Of a stretch of 64,000 nucleotides of DNA, positions 35,340-47,026 are shown one piece after another. The first letter of the stretch is position 1. Each line of letters begins with the position of its first letter. Location: NCBI GenBank assembly GCA_047495785.1, contig JBLDXI010000038.1, forward strand, positions 744,001 to 808,000, written 5' to 3'. This DNA comes from Lepidodermella squamata. Lineage: Eukaryota > Gastrotricha. The notes under the pieces are model-generated. The model was given only the letters and a program-made list of their open reading frames with translations, was not told where the DNA came from and did not search any database. The position numbers were made by a program, and so were the translations under genes.

Positions 35340-35754
35340 CGCAAATAAGGCTGTCGAACATAATCGTTAAGGAGCTCAGGAAACAAGGACTAGACGTTTT
35401 CCAAGAAATGATTCCCAAGGACAAGGCCGACGCGTAGATATATTAGCTATCGATCAGAAGGCCCGCAGTGGAATTATCTTTGTCCCAACAATCAGAATCG
35501 AGAAAAATCCAACAAACGGACAACACCAGTTCTATTCGGTAGACGCCGAAAAGAAAGCAATCTACGAAAGCTGCATTGAAGATATCAACAAAACAAGGAA
35601 GCTGAAAAAGATAACCGTCCTGGGGGTTATATTTCGGATCTCGCGCCTCGATTTGCAAGCCGGCAGTGGACGCATTGCGCAATTTAGGAATCGGCAAACC
35701 GACCATCCATCGAATCCTTTCGGAAATAGCCTATCGCAGCAGCAAGATGATTAA
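35340..35754 (+). pseudogene. Decayed fragment of a non-LTR retroelement C-terminal domain
   Basis: A plus-strand frame from about 35414 to a stop at 35754 reads GRRVDILAID..., then PTIRIE, AEKKAIYE and KKITVLGVIF. This is the order seen in the C-terminal region downstream of reverse transcriptase in many animal retroelements (an RRxDIIAxD ... DPTxRFE ... NxEKxxIYxP ... xEVIGLxxGARG pattern). The preceding piece (VKELRKQGLDVFQEMIP) is in another frame, so there is a frameshift at about 35414. The element is 5'-truncated and the end of the domain is degraded. No reverse transcriptase is visible. Confidence 0.5.
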
Positions 35755-36999
35755 TTCTTTCCTCTACGAACCCGTTAAATGAAATAATCCTAAACCTTAA
35801 AACACATATCCAAAGAAATTCTAGTTACTCCAGTGTCGTTATGGCAACTGTTATTTATAAATAACAGCGGGCTTTTGTTGTTTATAACAATAAAATATAT
35901 ATGAGTAAATACTAAATGCGTTTTAGGTTTTAGGTGGAAAATGACGAGCCCATTTCGAGCTAGGTTCTGAAACAAATTGATCTATGTGAAGCTGGACGCT
36001 GTCGTTATTTTCGGGTATCAACCTGTAAGGTAATTTTTCATGAAAGGCGTTCAGTGAACGGTTTATCAGTGCTCAGCCTTCCCATTTTTTGACTAAACTT
36101 CAATCTCTAACTATATAAAAAGAAGACTTTCACGACACGAAGTACAAACTTCGGACTGTCAACTTTCCGTTCATTTTAGTGCAAACCTTCTTTGGAGCTT
36201 CAGAATTCTAGTTAGTTTGTTAACAGAGTTTAATTATTTTAAAATTAATTTAAAGATGTTAAGAACTATTTTCAGCCTTTATCATGTAGCGGAAAATCTC
36301 AAGCTAAAAATAAACAACATGTTTCTATTTCTGGCATTTCAAAAAATGGTTCGACGTCGTGCAAATTTATTATGCAGATCAGTATAAAGGCTCTGCATCC
36401 GGTACTTGATATCGCGGTTGACTGCGTCAGGTACCTTGTCTGATATCAGTTTACATCACGTTTTACAGCCTTTGTCTTTAACTATCGAAGTGGGCGGGGT
36501 GGCCGGAATTTCCGTCGTACGTGAAATTTTTTTTAATGAAACCAAACTTTGGCAAACTGAACGTTATCCGATTTAATGATGTAATTTCTTCTGCCTGTGC
36601 AAGTTTCAAATTTCACGGCTCCGCATGTTTTCATCTTTCGTTCTCAATAATTGAAATATGAATAAACATATTATCGGAAAAATGGCTATATCTCTAAAGA
36701 CACAGTCGTGCAACATTCAGTGTCCAGTATCGACGTTAAAAGCCTTCCGTTTTATCTCCGGAAGAGGCGATTCGCGGATGAGTGGTCGATCGTGTCGTCA
36801 CTGACACGATATAAGCCCAGCAAAGTGATGCTTGTAAATATTTTCGTCACGTTTCGCACGGGATTAGGAAAAGTTCTTTTCGATCTTGCTCATAATCACC
36901 GATTTTTCGCGTAATCTCTTTGTTTTCCTTTCACGGGCATACATTTAATCTGGACTTTCATTCACGTTTATTTTAGTAAAAGATCAACATTTTAAAATC
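35755..36999. other. Intergenic, no clear gene
   Basis: AT-rich. A TATATAAAA box lies at 36112-36120, and a 44-codon frame with ATG starts at 36256 but has no signal peptide or domain. The other frame, at 36708-36914, starts with GTG and is probably chance. Confidence 0.45.
36112..36120 (+). promoter_or_regulatory. TATA-like box
   Basis: TATATAAAA about 145 bases before a small ATG frame (36256-36390) and about 880 bases before the secreted-protein gene at 37000. It is a good TATA match, but no transcript start can be shown. Confidence 0.25.
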
Positions 37000-37452
37000 A
37001 TGGTGAATACAATTGTTGGGACATACTGCTGTGTTCTCCTTGCCATGTTCATCGCCGTAGGAGAAGGTTCGACCAAACATGCTGCTGCTTTGAGGTCTCA
37101 GCCATCTTACCAGCAGGGTCTAACGAAATTAATCACCGAAATCAGCAAAACAACTCAGGCGCGTAAAAATTTCATTGAGACAACTCGAGCCCCTGCAACA
37201 TCGTCAGAGGAAACGGCAATAATGGAAAAAGTCGCATCGTTGGGTCGAACGTACAAAATGATCGACTCGTGGAAGAAACTGAACCAGCTGCAACCGATAC
37301 AAATTTCTCCGGGGCGCGATAGGACGAGGATAAAACTGCTCAGTTTGATCAAAACTCCGGCTGATTTGGGTAGAAATGACACTCCAATGCAGAGCTACAT
37401 CTCGATATCAAGTCCCGGAAGATCGCGAGGAAAGGCTTTTCGCTTTGTCTAA
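37000..37452 (+). CDS. Small secreted protein, unknown family
   Basis: Single-exon, 150 residues. It has a clear signal peptide (about 1-23: TIVGTYCCVLLAMFIAVGEG) and no other hydrophobic stretch, so it is secreted. The mature part is basic, with helical-looking segments (LTKLITEISKTTQARKNFIE; IMEKVASLGRTYKMIDSWKK) and no Cys, so it has no disulphide fold. Mono- and dibasic sites (R, KK, RDRTR, GRSRGK) occur in the second half. A peptide-hormone precursor is possible, but there are no repeated peptide units and no convincing C-terminal amidation signal before a cleavage site. AATAAAA lies about 45 bases after the stop. Neighbours give no hint of function. Confidence 0.65.
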   Translation: MVNTIVGTYCCVLLAMFIAVGEGSTKHAAALRSQPSYQQGLTKLITEISKTTQARKNFIETTRAPATSSEETAIMEKVASLGRTYKMIDSWKKLNQLQPIQISPGRDRTRIKLLSLIKTPADLGRNDTPMQSYISISSPGRSRGKAFRFV

Positions 37453-38847
37453 TAACTGCTTGTTCACGTTTTTCAAAATCGATCTCGATAAACGATAATA
37501 AAATATGATATTATTTGATATGATCTCTGTTCTTAGCCTATATGATACGCGAAATGTTCAAATGAGTTAATCCGTGAGACAGCCCGACGCAAATAAACGG
37601 GCGGTTCATAAATGTTCATCATTCGAGAAAGAGAGAGAGAGAGAGAGAGCGTGGTGTCTCCATGCTCCCAGCAAGCAAAACAAGCAAGTTCGGGAAAAGT
37701 CTCCAATCACGTCAATTTCCAAAAATCAGTCACATTTCTAGGCGTGGTAGATGAAGAATACATCACCAAGTATTCCCACCTAAAATGCTAAAAACTAGAC
37801 GCTATTGACAATACATTTGGAAGAACTTGGAAAATGAGAGGATTCTACAATCATCATCATTATCTATCCAAGAATTTTCAACGTCCGCCAAGTTTCTGAT
37901 TTATGACGACAGCAATGACTAAATTTGAGAGGTGAAATTGACAAATTCTTAGCCGCGTGGGCTATGCTATTGTCGATTCACCCTGTCAAAGGAATGACGC
38001 GACGCTGAGGTCACTTTCCTAAAGACAAATCAGAAATCTGAAACAATAAATTATCTCGTTTCAGTATTGGAACTAGGTAGCTTTGTTTCGTCAGATTATT
38101 GCGGCGTAGGCCGCTGTGAAGCGCGTGAGCACTTCCGGACAGACTCAAATCCGAGTCTTTCAATTCAAAGTCTGATTTGCTTCAAGCGGTGAGCTGCCGG
38201 CCTTAACATACCTTATATGTTGCGGGCGCGGCTGCTGGGACCCGGCCGGCACGCGAACGCCTCCAGCCGAGCCCACTGAGCACGGGTAATAAATTTATGG
38301 CTCGTTCTCATACGTGGTTGCTTCTATCGTGCTATATCATTTGCATATGCACACTTTTCACATCAAACATGTATGTACTATCGCCTCATTTTGTGTGCAA
38401 TCTGATTCATTGGTCGCTGCTGCATACAACAGTATAAATATTAGGTATCGTAGCGCTTTTATCGATTATATAATATCTCTATCCACAAGTTTAACTCTTG
38501 TCACACTTTAGCGGTAGCTCGAAAGACGGCGAGAGAGGACTTGACATGTTTAAAAATAGTAACAAGTATCTAACGAAGAATCCGCTCACTTTAATTTATT
38601 ATTTTTCTTATTATTTGCACTATATTAGTGCTAAACTGTAAATAAAATGAGAGGATTAACCTCAGTTCCGTAGCATATAATATTACTCGAACAATCATTT
38701 ATCATGTCAAGCATATCGACCTGGAAATATCCGTCATCGATGGGAGTTACAACAGATGGTTACAACAAGAATATTTTAAACAATTGAAATAATATGAATT
38801 TTTCAAGTTACAAAGAGTACGAGTATGATGCTTCTTGCGTATATGGT
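37453..38847. other. Intergenic with microsatellite and repeat-like DNA
   Basis: A (GA)n tract lies at 37627-37650. A GC-rich stretch (about 38098-38295) contains short inverted segments (GACTC...GAGTC; AAGCGGTGAG) and differs from the AT-rich flanks, so it may be a short interspersed element. The 3' UTR of the acyl-CoA synthetase gene lies at the right end. Confidence 0.4.
37627..37650. repeat. (GA)n microsatellite
   Basis: About 12 GA units in an unbroken run, ending in GCG. Confidence 0.9.
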
Positions 38848-41800
38848 TTACTTCTTGCTTTTCTCCGCAGCGTTGTCAGCATTAACGTTGGCGGAAACTG
38901 ATTGCGTTTGCGCGACTTCCAAAGGCCCGTCCGCGTACATTTTGTCGAGTTGCGGCTGAAATTTGGCGCGAAGCTGCGCGCGACGGTTTTTCATCGACGG
39001 CGTCAACAGGCCCTCGGCTATAGTGAACATCTCCGAGTGAAGGTATAGGTTACGAATTTGCTCCAATCGATTGAGACCCTTCGCGCGGCCGAATGACAAA
39101 AGAGACGCCAGAATGTCGGATATAAAATCTGGATTTTTACACAATTGAGCCATGTCGTATTTCACGTTGTGCTTTTCAGCCCACTGCTCGGCCTCGAGTG
39201 GCTCCGGAACCACGATAGCAACAGTGAACCACTGCAGGCCACTGCCGTCGACAAAAACTTGGGCAACGAGCGGCGAGCTTGAGTAGATACTCTCGATCTT
39301 CTCAGGTGCGATGTATTCACCCTGAGCCAGCTTGAAAATATGCTTTTTACGGTCGATGAGCCGCAAAGCGCCGTCGGGTAGAAACTCGCCAATGTCGCCG
39401 GTGTGAAGCCAGCCGTCTGAGTCGATAGCTTCTGCAGTCAAGTCGGGCCGATTGAAGTATCCTTTCATGACATTCGGGCCCTTGACGCACACCTCTCCCT
39501 TGCGGTTTTTCGCAAAATAGTCCATTTCAGGCACATCGACCAGCTTCAGCATATTGCACATGACAGGGTGGCCAATGTTGCCTCCATCTGGGTCAACGGC
39601 AGTTGTCACCAAAGCTGTGCATTCAGTCTGGCCATAAGCCTCAAAAATCTGCAACATTTAAAAAATGAGTAATGGAATTTTTAATAATTTTTGTTTGGCT
39701 TACATGAGCGCCAAAGACGACGCGCCAAAAGTCGAGGACTTCAGGTGCAACGGGCGCCGATGCGGTGAGCATAAATTTGACACGGCCGCCAAGTTTGGCC
39801 TGAATTTTGCGGAACACAAGTTTGTCCCAGAACGAAGACGTCGTGATGACACCTCGGCGCAGTAAATCACGTTTCTTGGCATAAGCGTACCAGAACAGTT
39901 TGTTAGTCACCTTGCCCTTGGCTTTCACCTCGCTGATAATTTTAGTATAAACCTTGTTCATCAACCGAGGAACAAGTGGGAAATAAGCTGAAAAAAATCG
40001 ATCGGAACTTATATTCAAGCGTTAGTAAATTAAAGGTGAAAACTTACTCGGTTGCAATAACTGAGCATCTTCTGCAAGTTTTTGCACATTTCCGGAGAAA
40101 AATGCTGTAGCAGCACCGAAAAACATCAGGGTGACTGCAAGGAGCTGGCCGTAAGAATGAGCCAGGGGTAAATAGTGCAGACACAGCTCTTGCTCTGGCC
40201 GCCAGCCTTCATACGACGCGTAGGTATACATCGAATTAATCGCAGCTTCATTAGCCGCAAAGTTTCCGTGGGTCAGCATGACACCCTTTGGATTGCCCGT
40301 TGTCCCGCTTGTGTACTGAACCATATATAAATCTTCCGACTTCGGCAAGTACGGCGTTGGGTCCTCGGTTTGGTCAATGTCTTTAACAAAATCGCTAATT
40401 CGAATGACATTTAGCCCAAATTTGGCTTGAGTCTCTTGTTGAAAATCGGCTGGAACCGCCTCGCCATCGAACTTGCCAATCGCTCCAATGACAACAATGG
40501 TTTTCAGGACGTTGTTTTCGCCAGTCGCGGCGCTTCGAGACAGCGATTCGACAATACGGCGGGCTGCGGCAACAGTATCAACGAGCAGGATCGACATGCC
40601 GACTTCTTTGATGATGAAACTGCATGAATCGGCGCCAAGTGTGTCGTACAAAGGTACAAGGACCATGGAGCTTGATGCGCAGGCCATTGCACTGATCATC
40701 CACTGAGGCGAATTGCACGAGTACAGACCGACCATGCTGCCTCGCGTGAGTTTCGCTTTCTGCCGAAGGGCGCGAGCCATTGTCATCATTCGGTCGTGGC
40801 TTTCGCGGAATGAAAGGAATTCGAAATGATCGCCGTTGCGGAAGCCAAGGCATTTTCCATCAGCTGAAAAAGATGAAATTTACATTTGTTGAAAGTAGTA
40901 ATAGTAACTGATATATCGCAATGACAAATCTTTTCAGTTAATTAATCTTGTTTATCAGTATAAAGCGGTCAAGCCGCGGTGGAGTATCTCCCTGTCTGGA
41001 GCTTAAACAAGGCTATGCCAAGTTAAACATCCGACTCGGCGCGATCTCAACATCTATCGACGGAGCGTCAACGCCAGAGTAGCATCGCCTGAACCTTGCT
41101 ATTATCATAGCTGAAGTCAAACGAGCGATGGGCAACCAAAGAGTTAACGAAGCGACGTCTCGCACGTAACTCACCGGAATGCCAACTTCTAGCTAAATGG
41201 AGAAAACCCCGATTCCAATAGCGGTCAATTTGTTGTCCAAGGGACTGATTAGCATATGCACAAACCAATAATAGATTTGATGATTCAGCTGCACAATAAA
41301 ATTTTTATCTCTATTATTATAACCCGGTATAAAACGACTACGATACCGATTATATAAGCAAAATCAAAACGCTGCTCTTGTTCAAATTGCAACTGTTTAC
41401 ATGGCAATGCTATAAAATTTGATAAATGAGGGTAACTTTGCACAAGACATGAGCCATTTGTAATTTGTTTTTATTGAATATGCGGTTAAGACCGCGGTGG
41501 AGCAAGCTCCCGAGTTGTTCTAACGCCACAAGCAGTTAGAACAAAGTCACGCCCTTCACGACAAAGGGCATTGCATGATTACGATTTGATTTGTATATGC
41601 CCAAAAACATGTGACCCTATTAGTCAGGGCAATAAAAGCTTACCAGTAACACTGAGTCCGCGTAAAAATAAATCCCAAACAGTGCGCACATTGGGCAACG
41701 AAATTGTCTGCAATTTAGCCTCTTTGCCGCACGCCGCATTGCAACGAGTAGCGACCTAGATTGGAGCAAACGTGATAACACTGGTAAATGATCAACAAGA

Positions 41801-41936
41801 AAATTAAAATTACATCGACTTCGATTGATTTCCACGACTGATAATAAGGTGGCTTGTAATCGGCTTCTTTCATGGCTTCGTACCGCTTGGGCGGAGTCAT
41901 GTCGTGTCGCACTGCGGTATTTCCGCTTCGAACCAT
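38848..41936 (-). CDS. ACSL: Long-chain acyl-CoA synthetase (ACSL1/5/6 type), copy 2
   Basis: ATP-dependent activation of long-chain fatty acids to acyl-CoA at ER or mitochondrial membranes. Exons in transcript order: 41936-41814, 41755-41644, 40863-40048, 39987-39704, 39648-38848; all phases agree and the product is 710 residues, a normal ACSL length. Motifs: P-loop YTSGTTGNPKGVMLTHGNF, AYGQTECTALV (adenylate binding), HTGDIGEFLPDG, and DRKKHIFKLAQGEYIAPEKIE with the C-terminal catalytic-lysine region. The two small first exons were found by matching copy 1 (CNAACGKE to HNAACGKD; WDLFLRGL to YDIFQRGL). The intron before IFEAYGQTE is in the same position in both copies. Intron 2 (41643-40864) is long, 780 bases, and holds repeat-like DNA. 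Confidence 0.93.
40960..41503. repeat. Two related short segments in an ACSL intron
   Basis: GCGGTCAAGCCGCGGTGGAG (40965-40984) and GCGGTTAAGACCGCGGTGGAG (41482-41502) share 18 of about 20 positions and are both followed by a ...CTCCC run. They lie within the second intron of the minus-strand ACSL gene and are probably two copies of a dispersed short element. Confidence 0.4.
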
Positions 41937-42970
41937 TTTGGCCTCTAGGCTTATTTACTCACACGGCCTTTGAACTAAAAACGAAAAATGCACTTCTGCG
42001 GATTATAGACTGTTAAATGTATAAGTATAGGTAGGATGCTAGTTTTTTGTCAAACTAAAGCGTGGTCAGAGGTTGAACACGCATTTCATTCATTCTTTTC
42101 GCGCGTAACATCGCCAATCCTTTTGTTTTCCGCTTGTTATTGTAATTTTTTGTAATCATGACTGCTTTTACCTTAGCCGCGTGCCGCTAAGGCCGGCTAC
42201 TATGACTCAATAACGGCATGTTTTATGGACGTGTAAATTTGCAACAAAAGCCAGTGGGGCCCACGCGTACCTCACGCGCTTTTGTCATCTCTCCGTCCGT
42301 CTATTTTACCCTTTAGATATTTATCGGCGTTTTTTATTCATTTTTTAGATAATTTTACTACAATTATTCAAGTTTTCGTGTCAGCAATTTACATGCGTCT
42401 TAGTTGGTAGGTAGGTGAACAACGGGGGAGAGTGGGCTGAGTTGTGTAAAAATTTCAAGCTTTCCATGAATGAGTAAAGAAAAGGCTCGTGGGATCCACG
42501 CTCATTCTCAATTGCGCTGTATTTTTTGCTGGTTTTTACACACCGAAATGCGGCCGGTCGGTGGGGTGATGATGCGTCCACCGTGCACCTTGAGTACTAA
42601 AACGAAAACTCAGTCCACACCGACTTGATGAAATTAAAACATGACTCGTTTATAGATATGACTGTCAGTGAAGATGATGACAAGATTTTTCTCGTAGCCG
42701 CAGTTGACCTTGTTCATGCCGCTTTTGTTCACGTGAACAACTAGAAAACACTTTACGCAAAACCAATCCCAGCATGAACTTGAGGCTGTCTTTATTCTGA
42801 GACAGCAGAGGCTCCTGGGAGCTAAAATATTGCTTGTCCAGATTTAGCGCTGGAAATCGAAAGATGAAAACAATTGGAAATAGCAAATCACCAGCATGGA
42901 TGGCCAAATTTTATCGTGTTGTGAAAAATCGTCACGAGAGAAGAAATCAATCGCGTGAATTTAAGAAAAA
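41937..42970. other. Intergenic, divergent upstream region
   Basis: Spacer between the 5' end of ACSL copy 2 (minus) and the seventh GT92 gene (plus). It would hold both promoters. The short frames at 42381-42907 have no domain. Nothing else recognised. Confidence 0.5.
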
Positions 42971-44448
42971 ATGCTCGGTCGGTTTTATTATTTTCGAGCA
43001 ACCCTTTCTTGTTCAGCTGCACTTTTAACATTATTATCAATAAAGCTCCTGTTTCCGGCGGAGCATGATAGTGTTAGTAGCACTCCATTGGTGCTTCGAA
43101 ATTATTCAGCTTGTCGGCAATTATATAACGCTGAATTTAACAGCAAGAAGGGTTACCTCTTGAAACCACCGGTCATTTTACCGGCCAGCGTCATTTTTAA
43201 CGATGGCTTTGTCTACGTCATCTTACTGTGTCATGATCTTGAGAAAACACAAGCAAATGGGGAAGTTCTGTACGAGATTCACCAGCCCATGCCTCACTAT
43301 TACGAAAAATGGCTTCGAAATGCGAATTTCTCACTGGAAAATCCGCTGATTTTTCCAATGCCCTGCGACACAATCAAAGGCGAAGATGGACTTGGCGACA
43401 AAGAAAAGTGGACCATTATGCTGAAATGCCCTGTCAAGCTGAAACGCCCTCCACTATCATCGATTTTTGTTGATTTGGCGACTTCGAATAACTTGAGATT
43501 CAATTTAGCCTTGAACTCAAGGCCTGATTTTTTCGAAATTGGTTACAATTTGCTGAGTTGTAATTACGGGGATTTATTGCCGAAACAGCATTACCGTTTA
43601 GTTGCTTGTACGCAAGTTGCAGAAGACCACATCGATCGAATCGCTGAATGGATCGAATATCATCATTTAATCGGGTTCGAATATTTCATCATTTACGTCA
43701 ATCAACCGTCGATGGCAATTTTTGAACGAGTTCTAGACATCTACGTCAACCAGCTAAAAATCGTACAAATGGCGCCGTTTTACTTCGACACGCCCGTGCG
43801 GTATCCAAGTGTTTACACGCAATATGCCACAGAGCATGATTGCTTGTATCAAATGAGGGGCCATGCTGATTGGATGGGAATTTTTGATGTTGATGAATTT
43901 TTCCAGATATTTCCCAAGGCACAATCGCTGCTCGAGTACCTTGATGCTCATTACCGCAAAAATCCGAAAATTGGGGGAGTTTTATTCAAAAATTACTTTC
44001 TTGGGTTTGAGGTAAATTTTTTAGCAATAAATTCATGATAATTTGAAGCTTTCATTCTTCCTAGGTGAACAATGCAACAGAAGCCATGATTCCTAGAAGT
44101 TTTCGTCGGCTTGACAATGAAAAAGCTGTTTATCCGGTAATAACGGAGATGATATGGCGATCAAAGCCGTTCAAACGACGAGGCAACGAAAAATCGATAA
44201 TTCGTTTACAAAACGTAGACTATTTTTCAGTTCATAACATAACAAGCGGCGGAATTAGCGTGATTGCTGATCCGATTAAAGACGGCCGGCTAAATCACTA
44301 TCGGACACCCTACCCGAGTGAATTCATCAAAACACGCCGGCTAGGTTTCGTGAAACGTGACTCTAGTTTGGCTGACAGTTATGGAAAAATCGTGACTGAG
44401 CGATTAATTGCCCACGGCTTCTCTGTTAATAAATCGAGAAATTTCTAG
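42971..44448 (+). CDS. GT92 (DUF23) glycosyltransferase G, dispersed copy
   Basis: Exons are 42971-44011 and 44065-44448 (474 residues). The ATG gives a short tail and then a membrane anchor (about residues 10-27). Blocks: ACTQVAEDHIDRIAEWIEYH, DVDEFF in WMGIFDVDEFF, NYFLGFE in place of SWFFGF, NVDYFSVHNITSGG and RLNHYRTPYPSE. It is the most diverged copy: IPEWIEYH has become IAEWIEYH, RLVHY is RLNHY, and the tail of the domain is shorter. The DxD residues remain, so it may still be active on a different substrate. It sits between two ACSL genes on the opposite strand, 23 kb from the array. Its intron is close to, but not in phase with, that of copy F. Confidence 0.9.
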
Positions 44449-44795
44449 GAAGTAAAACCTGTGAATCAATTGTCACCATGCTTTTTATTTATTTTTTTGA
44501 CCAGATTTAGTCCTCTCATTATGCGCATAGCAGCAGCAGCAGCAAGTCGCACATCAAAACATCTTAAATATCTATGACAGCGAAACAATTTTAGCAATAA
44601 TACAATTATAATTTATGAATAAAATGATCTGTTTTAGAGCTGACAACGGGTGTGAAGCGATTCCTTGAGTGAACTAAAATGATAGTATGCATCGACACAT
44701 AGGTATTATTAAATTACGTAGAATAAGCAATGCGCTCGAAAAATGATTGAAAAAAGAAAGAAAACAACGGGATGAAGAAAGAAATGTATATCGAA
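44449..44795. other. Convergent 3' spacer
   Basis: Between the stop of GT92 copy G (plus) and the stop of ACSL copy 1 (minus). AT-rich with a (GCA)n run at 44530-44545. Poly(A)-signal-like AATAAA lies at about 44619 on the plus strand. Confidence 0.5.
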
Positions 44796-47026
44796 TCACT
44801 TTTCACTCTTTGGTTGCTGATCGACCATCGGCCCATCGGCATACATTTTATCAATTTGTTGCTTGAAATGTGCACGAAGTTGCGGCCGGCGGTTCTTCAT
44901 CGATGGCGTTAGCAGGTCGTTTTCAACAGAAAACATTTCGGAGTGTAGGTAAATGGATCGGATTTGTTCGAGACTATTCAAAGCTCGCGTTTTCCCCAGC
45001 GCGATCAGAGCATCTAGAATATGCCGCGCGAAATCCTTGTTTGAACACAGCTTCTTGTAGTCATTTTCAACGCCATTTTTCTCCGCCCATTGAGTTGCCT
45101 CAACTGGATCGGGAACTACTACGGCAACTGTGAACCACTGCAAGCCACTTCCGTCAACGAAAACCTGCGCGACAAGAGGCGAACTCGCATAGACGCTTTC
45201 GATCTTCTCAGGTGCAATGTATTCGCCCTGAGCCAGCTTAAAAATGTGCTTTTTACGATCCACCAGTTTCAGCGCACCATCGGCGGTGAACTCGCCAATG
45301 TCGCCCGTGTGAAGCCAACCGCCGGCGTCAATTACATCGGCCGTGAGATCTGGGCGCTTGAAGTATCCTTTCGTGACATTGGGCCCTTTTACGCACACCT
45401 CGCCGCGACCTGATTTCGCGAGTATACCCATTTCGGGCACATCGGCCAGTTTCAGCTTGTTGCAGCAAACAGGCTGGCCCACATTGCCGCCATCAGGATG
45501 CACAGCAGCTGTTACTAGGGCGGTACATTCCGTCTGACCGTAAGCCTCAACAATCTAAAATAATACCAGAAATACGTGATTAAAATTGTACAAATAACAT
45601 CCGCGCAAGAATGAATACATTAATAAATTATAAAAAAAAATTACATGAGTGCCAAAGACGACTCGCATGAATTCAAGAACTTCAGCACCGACAGGAGCCG
45701 ATGCGGTGAGCATAAATTTGACACGGCCGCCAAGTTTGGCCTGCAATTTCCGGAAAACAAGCTTGTCCCAAATAGATGACCGCGTAATTATGCCTTGTTT
45801 GACGAGCTCCAGCTTTTTCGCATAAGCAAACCAGAAGAGCTTCGACGCGATAGCGCCCTTTGTTTCGAGCTCAGCGACCACTCTCGAGTAAACTTTGTTC
45901 ATGAGCCGAGGAACGAGAGGCATGTAAGTAGGCCGCAAAATTTGTGCATCTGACATCAAGTTTGTGACATTTCCGCTGAAAAAGCCTACTGTGCCACGAT
46001 TGTACAAGAACGCCATAGTAAGCAGCTGTCCATAGCTGAAAAGTAACAATTGAATAAAATGTACTCCTAAAGTAAAATTATTTAAAAATACCTATGAGCT
46101 AGAGGCAGAAAATGAAGGCAGATTAAATCGCCGCAATCTTCCATCGAATAGCCCTTCTTAGCGCCATACTGATACAGCGTCTGAACCGAGGAGGTATCAG
46201 CGACAAAGTTGCCGTGGGTTAGCATGACACCTTTCGGCACGCCCGTTGTTCCACTCGTGTACTGGACCATGTACAAATCGTCCCACTTGGGGGCGAAAGA
46301 CGCCGCAGTTTCGTCTGACTTGCCATCAGAATCGGCTAACAACGCTTGCAAAGTCACCAATTCAACACCGGCCTCTCGGGCTTGAGCAGTTAATTCGTCG
46401 GAGATTTCCTCGGGGGTGAAAACACCAATTTTGTTCGTTAGGACAATTTTTTGCAATTTATATTCGCGTTGATCGGATTTTTTAAGCGTTTCGAGAATTC
46501 GGCGACAAGCTGCGGCAGTGTCGACGAATAAAACTGTCATTTCGACCTCTTTGACGATATGGCAGGTCGATTCGGCGCCCAACGTGTCGTACAAAGGGAC
46601 GAGGACGAAAGAACTCGACGCACAGGCTAAAGCTGTTGTCATCCATTGAGGCGAATTAGCGGCGTAGATTCCAACAAAATCTTGCCGCTTAAGGTTGAGG
46701 ACAACTCGCAGGGCCTTAGCTAGTTTCAGCAAATTAGAGTTCACTGTTTCGTAAGTGAGTGATTCGTAGACGTCGCCATTGCGCCAGCCGAAACACGGCC
46801 ACGTTCTACCGAGGCGGAGACCACGCTGGAAAATGTCGTAAACACTATGCATGTCCGTTTCTTCTTGCTTCCGTAGCTGGCCGTCTTTCCCGCATGCCGC
46901 ATTGTGTCGCGAATTATCGCTCGGGTTGACAACTGACCGCCATCGTTCAAAAAACAACGGTTTAGTCTTTTCACCTGGCTTTACTGGGTCGTCTTGCTTG
47001 ACGGTATGGCAGAGTAAAGAAGCCAT
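44796..47026 (-). CDS. ACSL: Long-chain acyl-CoA synthetase (ACSL1/5/6 type), copy 1
   Basis: Exons in transcript order: 47026-46092, 46035-45645, 45554-44796 (694 residues). Same enzyme family as the gene at 38848-41936: YTSGTTGVPKGVMLTHGNF, IVEAYGQTECTALV, HTGDIGEFTADG and DRKKHIFKLAQGEYIAPEKIE are all intact. Compared with copy 2, two 5' introns are missing (a single large first exon) and one intron (HR|SYGQLL) is absent from copy 2, while the intron before VEAYGQTE is shared. The N-terminus (MASLLCHTVKQDDPVKPGEK) has no obvious membrane span, unlike vertebrate ACSL1. Same strand and order as copy 2, so this is a tandem duplication later split by GT92 copy G. Both look functional; different tissue or substrate use is likely but not shown. 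Confidence 0.93.
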
